From contig WHUZ01000005.1 of the NCBI GenBank assembly GCA_015179045.1, positions 248,001 to 312,000 on the forward strand: DNA of 64,000 nucleotides, given 5' to 3'. A program made the position numbers and the translations under genes. Shown in pieces: positions 22,999 through 33,849 of this stretch. Origin of the DNA: Kalaharituber pfeilii. Taxonomy: Eukaryota; Ascomycota; Pezizomycetes; Pezizales; Pezizaceae. The notes below the pieces were generated by a model. It saw only the letters and a list, made by a program, of their open reading frames with translations. It was not told where the DNA came from and made no database searches. Within the stretch, counting starts at the first letter, position 1. Each line of letters opens with the position of its first letter.

Positions 22999-24162
22999 CA
23001 ATTGAGTTTTTGCCGCACCAGAGACCCCTTCGTGCCCAGCCGCTAACCTCGCGCCATACTGACTTCAACAGCAACATTCCAAAGCTTACTACAGCCATAG
23101 CTACGGGTGTAGTCCCTACTGCTATGACTACTACTACCGATTTGGGCTGGTATGTGATGTAGGCGGTTTGCTCCTAAGAAAATGGGGTATCCAGCTGCGT
23201 CCCCCGCAACTCAACGTCCTCAGACATTCCCTGATTTTGGTTGCCTATGTGAATCAGGTTACTGAATCGATCCCTGCTTTTGTAGAATGAAAATTGGATA
23301 AAAACTGGCGACGATAGATAGGGTCAAAAAGTGGTGGTATACCGCCGTAGAAACCCATGCCCAGGAATAGTCTCGTAACCAGACTTAGTCAGCGGTCGCA
23401 CGGCTCAGGAACAGAATTACTTCCATAAGAATTTGTAGTGCGTGGCGCAGTCCCCGCTGGCAATTCCTGGAAAGCATCTCTGGTGCCAGCAAAATCGCTC
23501 TAATAAAAAAGGGCAAATTGCAGCAAGCATGTGATCGCCAAAGGTGATGTATACGTCGAGCCGGTGCTGAATCAGAAGACGGGATATAAGCCAGTGTCAG
23601 TGGAGGAGTTTTTGAGAAAATGGTGGGCGCCGGAGATTTATGGGACGGAGGGGGAGGGGGGGTTATTAGTGGAAGCCATTCATATAGCGGATGTGGGACG
23701 TCAGGGTAGGATATGTGGATCCTGAGGGCTTTTGGTTGTTATGATCGGAGTGTGAGGCTCCGTTTTGTGCTTGTAATTGGACTTGTTTCAATAGTTGTTT
23801 CAATGCAAAATGTCAAGATCTACATGAAGGCAATCTGATTGACGTCAGCGCAAACGCTAACTACTGTAGGCAATGCTCCTCCCTTGCATTACTTCGTTGC
23901 TACCCAATACAATACCAGCCTAACGGGGTTCACTCTGCTGCGAAGGCTTAGAGTACAGCATTCGCATAGTCATGATAGATCGACTGCCCATCAGGAGTCC
24001 AGTCTGAAATAGGGTTACGAGGGCAAGTACAGCACCAGCATTACCAACCAGACTAATCTCTGACACAGTCCCGTGCCCCGACTCAGAATATGGCATTTTG
24101 CTCGAGCCCTGGCCCCACGTGGCCATGTGAGGTAGTTCCTAGTGTAAAGTGAATAGCAATTA

Positions 24163-24316
24163 CAGGTGACCCTGGATATAATGGACCTCTTTTAAGTGAA
24201 AACCTGGCTATAGTGAAGGGATGGGCGAGTTTCTTTGTCGACACAGGTGAAGAAAGTGCCCTCGCTATAGTTATAGTGAAGAAAATCGGTGGCATCCATT
24301 ATAGCCAGGGTCACCT
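24163..24316. mobile_element. MITE family B, complete copy (154 bp)
   Basis: Non-autonomous element with inverted termini of about 22 bp (left CAGGTGACCCTGG then TATAATGG; right end is the reverse complement), flanked on both sides by TA (24161-24162 and 24317-24318). TA target duplication and this terminus style fit the pogo/Tc1-mariner group. It codes for nothing. Confidence 0.85.
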
Positions 24317-24864
24317 GTAGTGAGGGTACCTTGCGACGAGGCCAAGAGGCACCTGCTCTTAGGCACATACAGCAAGAAGTACTGAAGCAAGTTAGGCAAA
24401 AATATAGCTCTGTTTAATCGTTGACAGCCAGGTGTAGATGGCACGCACCCTCCTACCCCACCTTACGGACTATGGAGGCATATAAGGATGGTTGTGCATA
24501 TGGTACAAAGCTTACTGAACGTGTATATAAAAGCCATAGAAAAGGTAATACGCAGATTGACCTGGAGCCATTAGTGCGATACACTCAGTGGGAGCACTCA
24601 TTGCTGTCATGGTATGATCCTAGAGTATCTGACCGGGAGTCTGGGCTATTGTGTTTAATCAATTCTTCGATTAATATGTATAGGATTAAATGTCCACTAC
24701 TAAACGATGCGAGATCACCACTAGCTCAATGGTACTGTACATCTAACAATAATACCTAATAAATGCCGCGCAGGTATATTGCACAGAAATGGTATCCCGT
24801 TTGCAACTGAAAACATATCAAATGCTAGCCAAAGATCAGAACTCCTTAACCCCGAATTCAAACT

Positions 24865-27800
24865 CTATAGGAGTGCAAACTCAGCAACCTGTGCACCAAC
24901 TCCAGGTTCGCCTTTGCTTCCTTCAACAACCAACCGGACCCATCTACCTTGGATATCATCCCGATTGAAATTGATGCTGGTTGTATTCCCAATTCTATTG
25001 CGGATCTCCAGTGCTTCATCCGGGTCCCATGGATCAGTGATCGGTACTTTGTCAGTTGAGTAGACCATAGTCCACCCTTCGTCAGATTCATCGGGCTTCC
25101 TGGTACTTGTCAAAATGGTGAACTTGTTTGGTGGTAATCTACCCCAATTGAGCTCTGCCCCCCTAAGCGGTTTTATCTCTCCAAGATCAAGTGTAAGTGC
25201 TGATGGAGCATCAGTGCTTGGCTGCCATGTAGTGGCGTTGGATCCATCAACCGCGCCGAGTGGGTACTGCCCAGGAACATGCCCTGAATTGCTGACAATT
25301 GGTTTACATTGCGCAAAATTGCCATTAATTGTGGCACCGTTCAGGTCTGCTCGAAATGTAGGAATGACAAGCTTCTCTCCTGCCTTCAAAAAATAGTCAC
25401 CTCGCTTAGGATTTCTCTCCCCAATTCTGACCTTGACACCACGAGAATCCTTCTTCTTGTCCTTCGTTTTTCTCCTTGCAATAATAGTCTCCTTCAGTCC
25501 AATATTGACATCGAAGGAGCCACCATGAAACTTCATGCCTCTGATTTCGATACCATCAGAGAGTTGCGGTGGCAGGGATGGATCAAGATAGAACGCATCC
25601 TCACGGAAGCGGAACCCTGTGAAGCCATGGGTAGCTACTTGCAAAAATCCGCCATGCCCAGTAAGGAATGTGAAAGCTGGATTCGTCCCTCCATTGGCGA
25701 AATAGTCATCGATTATTTGCTCAGAAAATTGATAATAAGGTTCCCGCAGATAAGGCTGGGATCCATAGAGCATGTACGTATAACTTGCGCAGCCATGTGG
25801 TTCAAGTTCGGCAGAGTTTATTGCAAAGATAGCCCAAGTCATAGCAGGGCCGTCAGGTGATTGTGCTCTTGCATACTGAGCCGCGAATAAACGTTAATGT
25901 GAAAACATCTTTGGTAATGATACGGACTGGAAGATTAGCTTACGAAATTCATATCGCCAAGCGCCTGGCTCTCGTTATACCTCCACTCGAGAGGATAATT
26001 TAGCAATACAACGTCAGCTTGCTTAATCTCAACACTTCCGTTCATCCCCTGGAATTCAACAACGATATTGGCTTCATAGTCATAAGGAACAGCCATGTTC
26101 TCTGCGATATCCTTCCACTTGGCTGGATATTTTTCGCCGACGATTTCTGCCGCCTTCATTGCAAATTCCAGAGTAACAATGACACCTGCATTTGTATATG
26201 CACCATTTATGATGTGATTGGCATACTCATCCTATCCAAGTAAGTTAGATAATACAAAAATGTTTCAACAGATCAACATACCGGATCGGTCATGTTGTAA
26301 ACCCAATATTGTCCATGGGTAGATGCATTCTTCGTAACCCTTCCCTCCCACATGTTCGCTACCTCCTTAATGATAGGCCACCCTCTTTCCTTTAGCCACT
26401 TTTTGTCTCCAGTGGCCAGGTAATAATTCCATTGAGAATGGGCGATATCGCTGTTAAGGTGATATTGATAGTCCTGACAGGGTCCAGTACCTGTGCAGTT
26501 ACCAAAACGAGCGGAAGTCCATGGATACATCGCACCAGGTCGATCATATTTCCTTGCATTTTCAAGGGCTTGTGGGAGGAGACGATAACGATAGTTGTTG
26601 ATTGCAGATGCATGATCAGGGTATAAAGCAAGCAGTCCAGGGTACATCCACAAATCAGCATCCCAGAATACCACTACCGTCCCAAAGTTGTTAGTGATGA
26701 CTATGTATTATTCTCTAAGGGGAATCTGCACATCAACTCACGCCCTGCATAGCTGTCGCTGGACAGTCCCCCGACCGAGATGCTGTTGTCCCCAATTCCA
26801 ACCCCTTCACTTCCTCCACGAATGTTGGCAAGTAAGTGATACAGGGTGCCTCTCAGTGCAATTTGGAGCTCCTCATCCCCAGGAACAATGATATCAGCAC
26901 TATCCCACAGCTCGCTCCACGCATTATTGTGCTCCTGAATCAACTTTCGCCACCCAGACCTCTTTGCCCCGTGAGCAGCAGCTTGAGCAACGCCCATGGC
27001 ATCATCAGGGAAAGCATCCGAAGAAGCAATACCGACATATTTGAAGACAGTTACTGGCTCGTAAGGCTTAAGATCCACCTCCCACTCCTGTGCACTCGTA
27101 CTCTCATTCTGGGAAACATATGGCCTAGACTCCGCATTAGATCGCGTAGAGGCATAATCTGTCGATCTACTTCCGGAGATTTCAACAGTAGAAAATTCGT
27201 AGGCCGTAACATTGGAAATACCGAGTGGCTTCACACTTGTCCAAATGGTGGCACCATCATTGACATAGCCTTTGTCTCCAAAAGTAGTGCGTTGAGCACC
27301 TTGGCCATCGAGAACATCAGTTACCCTCAAGGTGGTTGCTTTATTGCAACTGACATCCAATCGGACAATTCCCAGATTAATTCTGGAACGATGTGCCACA
27401 ACTGTATAAGTCATATTGCAAGAAGGGCTACTCTTTGATGGAGTCCAAGTGAACGATGTTTCAACAATGCCATTTCTCAAAGACAGGCTTTGCCGGAAGT
27501 TACTGACAGTGGCATTATCAACCCCAGGGCCATATGTATCTCCATCAGGAGTCGTTACTAGTAACGAGCTCCATGCCGGGATTCCAGAAATCACGCTCTC
27601 TCCACCTTCATTGAGTAGATCAGGGAAATTTGTTCTGGTAGTATTATGCTGTGAATCCCAAAACCCCGAAATGGTACTGACAGTCTGTCTTGGATTGTCC
27701 AATGGCCATCCATTGACAGGTTGCCATGAGCCGGTTAGATTGCGCTCAATCCAGAAACCCATGCCCTCTGCAGCAAGCCTAGATCCATGGTAGCCATTTG

Positions 27801-28032
27801 CAACATATGGCTGCACCTGATAGCGATTTTGGATGAAAGCAGAAGTTGTTAGTGTCCATGTATTAGCATCATAGATAGCTATGTTATGCGGCTCGTCCAG
27901 TTTATCAAAGTTTGGTGGAGGTGGGGCAGATAATTGCCGCTCATGCAGTCCGGCCGGCGTAGAACTTGAGAGAGCGACAAGAGTGACAGCAGCAAATATG
28001 AAGGTGATCAATGAAGACGTTATGATCCTCAT
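24865..28032 (-). CDS. ATH1: GH65 acid trehalase, four exons
   Basis: Exons 26742-28032, 26282-26673, 25944-26231 and 24865-25875 (introns of 68, 50 and 68 nt, phases consistent) give a 993-residue protein. It starts with a signal peptide (about residues 1-26), carries many N-x-S/T sites, then the GH65 N-terminal domain and the (alpha/alpha)6 catalytic barrel. The VFWDADLWMYPG segment is diagnostic of fungal acid trehalases, and MTDPDEYANH holds the expected catalytic acid, Glu563; the codons for this motif flank intron 2. From about 850 to the end there is a discoidin/F5-8C-like beta-sandwich (YPLGAVDGSNATTWQPS, LTLDLGE). The enzyme hydrolyses extracellular or vacuolar trehalose to two glucoses and supports growth on trehalose. 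Length is close to the family norm. A purine/pyrimidine tract lies just upstream. No lesion was seen. Confidence 0.95.
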
Positions 28033-28082
28033 CTTGAGTGACCGTGGAAGCTCTGTGCTGTGTCAGAGCTGTTCAGCCAGAG

Positions 28083-28145
28083 CAGAGAAAGGGAGGGAGG
28101 GAGGGAGGGAGGGAGGGAGGGGAGGGGACGAGGGAGAGGGGAGGT
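28083..28145 (-). promoter_or_regulatory. CCCT-rich tract upstream of the trehalase gene
   Basis: On the coding (minus) strand this is a (TCCC)n tract about 50-110 bp upstream of the trehalase ATG at 28032. Pyrimidine-rich tracts just upstream of fungal genes often lie at or near transcription start sites. The role here is inferred from position. Confidence 0.45.
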
Positions 28146-30405
28146 AAGGGAGAAGAGATATTGGCTGAGAGAATAGAAGATCTCACATACCAGAGGGAGG
28201 GGATGAAGTTGGATTATTATACTTGTGATTATCCACAGTTATGGGATTAGTCCATGTAGATCCATAATCTTTAAACTTTTGTGCTGTTGAAGTTGACATA
28301 GACCTCGGGTTCCGACCCCAGTCTGCTTGCGTGCAAGCTTGTCCATCCTTTTCTAAGTCCATTTTTAACACTGAAGTATGATTCATCTCCGAAATCTGTA
28401 CACCATGCCACAGCGCGGTAGCATCATGTCAAGTTAACATACTGCAGAATCAAAGCATGCATATCAGATAGTAATTTCGATGAATGATCATCAGAGGCGC
28501 ATAATGAGCGAATAGGGAAAAGGACCGGGGACACTCCGGGGGAGCAGGAGCAAAGACCAGGATCGAGCAGGTGAGGACAGCAAAGGGGGGAGGCATTCTG
28601 GGGCAGCTGAGAACTGGGGACAGAAGGCTGCGGGGGAGAAGAGGGTCGGAGGTGATGTATTGGCACTTAGTGCACAAGTGGCCAAGACTGCTAGAAGCGG
28701 AAGCAGCCGCGCACCAGCCTAGGCCTAACGATGCCGCTGCTTGCGTTTGGAGGCCGCGATGAGGTCATCCCCACAGCTGAGCCTAGCAGCGAACTAAGTG
28801 TCCGAGGGGCACTTTTTGTGCCTGGGGCAAACCAGGGACACAGAGCACTGCTCTCTGGCCAATTGCTGTGAGGAAATTCAGATGAGATCTGCAAACCACC
28901 AAATTCCCCAGATCTCACCGGCGAGTAAAAGGTGGTAGACCATCTGGAACCTGCTACCGGGCTCGCCCTCGTTCGTTGCGGCCAACTAGCACTCAGAAAT
29001 GCAACGTGATCCACCGCTGAGGGGACAGGGCGGAAAAGTAAAGGAAGATGCAAGGGTGAGAATTGTGACATGGGAGTCGAAAGGATAGAAAAGTTGGCGC
29101 TGTCGAGCAAAAACTCACCCTCTCATATGTGCAAGCCCCGGTGACTCTGCTCATTTCTTTCCATGTAACTATCACCAGTTCGAACCTGATGTACCTGGTA
29201 CCTCACACTTCCTTCTTGTGTTTGTTCCCCAGTATGTTGCCGTCAAGGCAGCACGTTTTGCGAAATAGCGAAGGAATCGGCATATTAGCCAGGCTTGCTC
29301 CCTTTATGCTACTGTGCAATGTCATATTGTAGTGTCTTGGCGCGTCGGTAACAACCATTCGCAGGGGGGGTTGTCATGGCAATCACAGGGGAATTTGGCG
29401 TGCTCGATGAGTAAATAGAATAGGCAAGAAGGCTTAGGTACGATTGGTCTCAATTCATGAAATGGTACTAGTAAGGAAGGTGGTTGTGGCACATGTAGAA
29501 CTAATGATGATCACCGGCTGCGCTGGAGAATTGGAATTTTTCAACAGCACATACACTGCAGTGTACAATACAGATCGAAGCCTGGTTTTTCTTCAATCGC
29601 TAGGTCAAAAACCCCTCAGTTTATAGGTGCAAGTACCTTGGCCATCATCTCGGGCCCAAATATTTACCACTTAACCAATTCTCTGGGTATCCTATCACTA
29701 CGGGTACTAAATCACTAGTGGCAATGAAGGGGGCATATAAGGTTCCGGATAATGGCTTGAATGACGGTATTCCGCATGCTAGGATGGGGTTCGTAAGTAA
29801 TCATCCTCATCCGAGGCAATTTTTTCCTTTGAGCAACCCTAACCAATACCGATTAGCATTTATCAACCGTTTGGGTGTGGTCAGCTCGCACCCCGCCCCG
29901 TAAATGTTTGACAAAAGAGAACGATAAATGTGCCTACAAGCGGCCTCTTGCTTACGAGTTCAATTGTAGGCACAGTAACAGGCCGTCAACTTTTCAAGGA
30001 CAGAAACGTTAGATTCGCTGGACATGAATATTTCGTAACACAAATTTAGCACTGGTTGCGTATCTCAAGTGAGAAATTCATGCAACTTGCATTCCTGGGT
30101 CACCTGCCTTGCACTGACGATCGTGACGTTCGAACCTATGTTCCGGACCTGACCTCCCAGAGTAGTCTGGTTTCCAAGTGTTATTTTTAGCGTTGTCCGT
30201 ACATTTTATAATCAGTGTTGTCGTGCCTAGAATCGATGAAAAGTCCAAGCGCTCCATTCCAGGGCATCATCTAGAAGTATCAGCTAGCAAGAATGACATT
30301 CAATGTTTGATGCTTCCAGTAGCTACTACAGGACAAACGAATTAACAAACGGTAGTAAGAATGACAGGAAGTAAAGAGATAGATGCTGTAAACTTGGGAT
30401 ACATG

Positions 30406-30418
30406 TAGTCTGGTTGCA
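30406..30418. mobile_element. Micro-insertion (13 bp) with 9-bp TSD
   Basis: TAGTCTGGTTGCA lies between perfect copies of GGATACATG (30397-30405 and 30419-30427). It has the same core as the 19251 insertion. Confidence 0.6.
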
Positions 30419-30545
30419 GGATACATGCAGGGTGTCGGGTGCCCCACTAGCCGTTACGACCAGTATATGGTGTATATGGCATCATGGACTCTTCTCTACA
30501 GGGTGTCCTTTTTTCTTTTTAGACTGAAATACGCTAGCCTTGTCC

Positions 30546-30574
30546 AGTCTCGAACCAGACTAGGTTCGAGACTG
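30546..30574. mobile_element. Micro-palindrome (29 bp) with 10-bp TSD
   Basis: AGTCTCGAACC and its reverse complement GGTTCGAGACT surround an AGACTA centre, forming a perfect 11-bp inverted repeat. The element lies between two perfect copies of AGCCTTGTCC (30536-30545 and 30575-30584). It is the most complete symmetrical copy of the family in the window. Confidence 0.7.
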
Positions 30575-32280
30575 AGCCTTGTCCGCAGGAGCTTTATGTT
30601 GCTGCAGACGGACCTTGAATGCCCATCTTGCGCAGTCCACAGGTCCCTAAAATACTCTCTTATAAACGGTACTTTCTTATGAGCGGAATACTCTCTTATT
30701 TGAGAAACTACATTAAGTTTTTTACATGACCCATCCAACTGCCCATCCATTACATGCTTTGCTTGCCAACACTACGTGACCATTGTACCTCCTCCTCATG
30801 TGAAGTGTTTGATGCCACGTTAAATGGAAATTCACATTACTGTCTTTCTAGCGAAAATACCTGATTAGGACGCTACGAATATACTATCTTATTGGTAAGC
30901 CACTGATATCGGCATAATTTACCATTATTTTTCCTGTGTTATGAGCGAATACTATCCAGTCGTAAAAATACTTTCTTAGATCTAACTTTGTCTTCCAGTC
31001 TCGAACCAGACTAACGCTTAGTGGCTGACTAAGCTACTCCACACTACGCGGTTGCTTCGTGGGCTTCCGCTCCCGTGAGAAACCCGTGTGATCCTAACCC
31101 CCCAACCGGACCTACTTTTTTGCGCAAAGCTTGGAGACCAAGGAATTAGTTTTTTAGACCTGGGAACAGGTATCATGTGAAGGTATCTTTGTTTGCCTGA
31201 AGCTAAAATTGAATGTTTACATATGAATTAGTGCGATTAGAATGGCTTTTATTCATCTTGTACACTATCAATGCCCTATAAACCGTGCAACCTGATCTAA
31301 AAACATCGTTCTCGGGTCACAGTGTAAGCTCAGGGCTGGTCCTGTTGAGGCTAACTGATTCGCAGAATTCACAGGAAGACGTTGATATTGACCTTGCAAG
31401 CTCAAATTTAGTAAACGCAGTTTCATCCCAATGGGCTTTAATGAAGCATTGTGCTATAGTTGATTAATAAGGGCCCAAGGGTTTGGTATTGGTTTCGAGG
31501 AATAACATCGTAGGTACCTCTGTGACGCCATAACGCCTGGATTGTAAGCTCGGTCTTTGCTGACGGTGGGGACTTCGTCGCTGTTTGTTGTAACTCTTGC
31601 TGTTGTTACGGTTGGGGATTGTTGTGCCACCTCTGTCTCGGGCCCACGTGTCCAGACCTCGAACGAAGTGACAGGTATGTATCCTAAACTACTAGTAGAA
31701 GTACATCAAGTATCCCACCCGAGGGAGACGCCGAAGGAAAACCCATGCAACAAGCACTACGCGAGGCTACATAGAACTTAAAATGATTGTCATACAAAAG
31801 AGATGACACGTAAGGAGAAAAAGTATAGGCCGAATAACGTACAATAGATTTTCTTTCCTCACCAAAAATATCAGTCCGCTGAGAAGGTATAAATATATAA
31901 TAAGGCATTTTTATGAATTCATTGTGCTATCATGGGTGAAAAGAATCTTAAATAATTTAGTATGGCAGGAAGATAACCTTTGTACCCAGAGACTTTTGAA
32001 AGAGAAAATTTGAAGAAGTTAACTGTGGTATGTAGATTGCTAAACACACACTATCCATACTGATCAAAGAAACTAGAAGACTCTTGCAAATAATTATTGT
32101 TGTGAGAAAGAATATTGTTGTGAGAAAGAACAGTCCAAGCACTTGAGTTGTGCAGACGGTATAGGTCATTTGCTAGGAATCCTTAGCAATTCACCTTCCG
32201 CAGGCATACCCGAGCTGTAGTCAATTATGGTATCGGTCCGTGAACCTAAGAGTACCTCCCGAAACGCTCCAGAGAGCATA

Positions 32281-33072
32281 TCACATGGCTTCCCTAAACA
32301 CACTTCTCCTTTCTCCCTCTATGCTGCCTCTCCCCCCTCGTACCGATACACCAGTGAAGCTGTCCATACTGCCTCTTGGGTTGAACTTTTGTTGCTGCGG
32401 TTTTGGTTGGTTTTGGTATGGCGGCTCTCTACTTCTGCTCCTACCTCGTGGAGGCTCGCCATCGTCGTCCAACTCATGTCCTCTAGGGCCCAAACCGGAA
32501 TTACCATATCCCGTGCCCGCAGAATATTCTCCAGCATAGTTTCGTCCCCGCGACTGTTGCAATTCTGTATCGTCGTAATCTTGAACTTCGTTATAACCTC
32601 TTGCATCCCATGCTTCATCGTCTTCTTGCCTAAGCTGCCCGAACTGTGTATGAGTACGCCTCGAACGTTCACTTGCTCCTGTGTATCCGGTAGGTCCTCC
32701 AATCAGAGTTCCCCCTCCTCCAGATCCTCCCGGAAGTTTTGACTTCATCCAGCCCAAGGGCCCGGTGGCGGGCCTACTTCTAGACCCTGAGTTGTTCATG
32801 AAAGGAACATAGGATCTCCAGCCTGGAGTGGGCAGACCTAAGCGACGGGCACGGAGTTGTGTGTACACAACGTAAGACACACCCGCAACAAGGAGCAATA
32901 AGAAAAGGACAAGCATGGCTACTCCAACGGGTGACATGCCACCCCCGTCTCCACCTCCATCTCCACCATCCTCTCCATTTGGTTTATCGGGGTTTTCACT
33001 TCCGGCGGGTTTGTTTGGCGGTTTATCGTGGAGAGGATCGTCTTGTCGGGGTAAAAGAAAATACATCCTCAT
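32281..33072 (-). CDS. Single-pass membrane protein of a fungal-specific family
   Basis: 263 residues from the ATG at 33072, which is preceded immediately by an in-frame TAA. A short Pro/Gly/Asp-rich N-terminus (GGDGGGDGGG) is followed by one strong transmembrane helix (about residues 49-70). Then comes a juxtamembrane LRARRLGLPTPGWRSYVPF motif and a long, polar, probably cytosolic tail containing DDEAWDARGYNE and an RGRSRSRE stretch. The R-L-G-L-P-x-P...S-Y-x-P-F and DEAWDAR motifs recur in an uncharacterised Pezizomycotina family that databases sometimes name acid phosphatase-like; I see no phosphatase motif. Relatives usually carry a signal peptide, so an upstream exon may be missing. It is divergently arranged with ARP9, sharing a promoter region of about 0.8 kb. 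Confidence 0.7.
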   Translation of the reverse strand: MRMYFLLPRQDDPLHDKPPNKPAGSENPDKPNGEDGGDGGGDGGGMSPVGVAMLVLFLLLLVAGVSYVVYTQLRARRLGLPTPGWRSYVPFMNNSGSRSRPATGPLGWMKSKLPGGSGGGGTLIGGPTGYTGASERSRRTHTQFGQLRQEDDEAWDARGYNEVQDYDDTELQQSRGRNYAGEYSAGTGYGNSGLGPRGHELDDDGEPPRGRSRSREPPYQNQPKPQQQKFNPRGSMDSFTGVSVRGGRGSIEGERRSVFREAM

Positions 33073-33849
33073 TTACGGGTGAAGGGAGACAGAACAAGGG
33101 CAATGATTATGTTACTTGCTGGGCGCTCGAGTGATGTTGCGGATCAATCGTAGGAGAAAAAGGTGGTTGCTGCGATCGATAATATGTAGAGGAATGATAT
33201 GGCGGCGGTTGTTTCAGCAAGAGATGGTCCTGTTGTACTCGAGTACATGAGAGAGTTGGCAGCAAAGCCGTCCGGAGATAGCTTCTGGCCAGGGCAACAG
33301 CAAGCGATAGGGCAGCACAGCGATAGCCACCTCACAAAAGTGGCCACAGGGCTGCAGCTGGCAACAGCAGATGTAGGTGCGTCGTCTAACGTTGCAACGC
33401 AGAGAAGGGGTGATGAGGGGTGATGCAAGCCGTGTGTGCACTCTATTATATTCCGTGGGCCTTGGCAGTAGTGGGCATACAGTTAACAACCAGTTTCTGG
33501 CCCCAAACTATATGAATTGCGTTGCAGGTTTCAATTGGGCAGAGGCAGTGCGCTATCAGGTATGCAGTATAGCGATGCATTTATGGATTATATAGTGGCA
33601 ATGGCAGTTACTTTGATCCACAGCATAGTGCACGAGTGGTCCTCAAGTGGAGCACTTCTGGCGCTCACAAACGCACTTATCTTATCTGATCGCGCAATGG
33701 TGATCTCTTGGCACGTCCCTGCCTGGCTGAACGCGCGAAATGGTGCCTGAAACGCTTCACGCCCCGTGATTTTTCAATGCTCAACTTAGACAATTACCAC
33801 GTTGGAGTGACAAACCGGAGGTCAACTTTCTAGCAACTTACACAGCAGG
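33073..33849. promoter_or_regulatory. Divergent intergenic region between membrane-protein gene and ARP9
   Basis: The 777 bp between two divergently transcribed genes must hold both promoters. Frames at 33144-33489 on the minus strand look compositional, though part could be an unrecognised 5' exon of the membrane-protein gene. I see no specific binding site that I can defend. Confidence 0.4.

Larger units (their letters stand above)
22231..24864. other. Intergenic region with two MITE-B copies
   Basis: No supported gene. Besides the two MITEs there is a protein-like frame at 23531-23725 (GTG start, contains KPVSVEEFLRKWW) that I cannot assign and which may be a gene relic. A 112-residue frame at 24421-24759 starts at TTG and has no recognised domain. 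Confidence 0.45.
28033..32280. other. Intergenic region with micro-palindromes
   Basis: About 4.2 kb without a supported gene. It begins with the trehalase promoter. Two micro-insertions with perfect 9-10 bp direct repeats (30406-30418, 30546-30574) and a half-copy (30997-31014) lie within. The frame at 28691-29110 is compositional and without a domain. Confidence 0.5.

Noticed and set aside
23531..23725. 64-residue frame with KPVSVEEFLRKWW
   Set aside because: Looks protein-like but starts at GTG, is short, and matches no family I can name; at most a relic.
24421..24759. 112-residue plus-strand frame 3' of the trehalase gene
   Set aside because: Starts at TTG, has no domain and no visible intron or promoter support.
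26836..27793. Long plus-strand frames opposite the trehalase gene
   Set aside because: Antisense shadows of a well-supported coding exon.
32227..32742. 171-residue plus-strand frame
   Set aside because: Antisense shadow of the membrane-protein gene.
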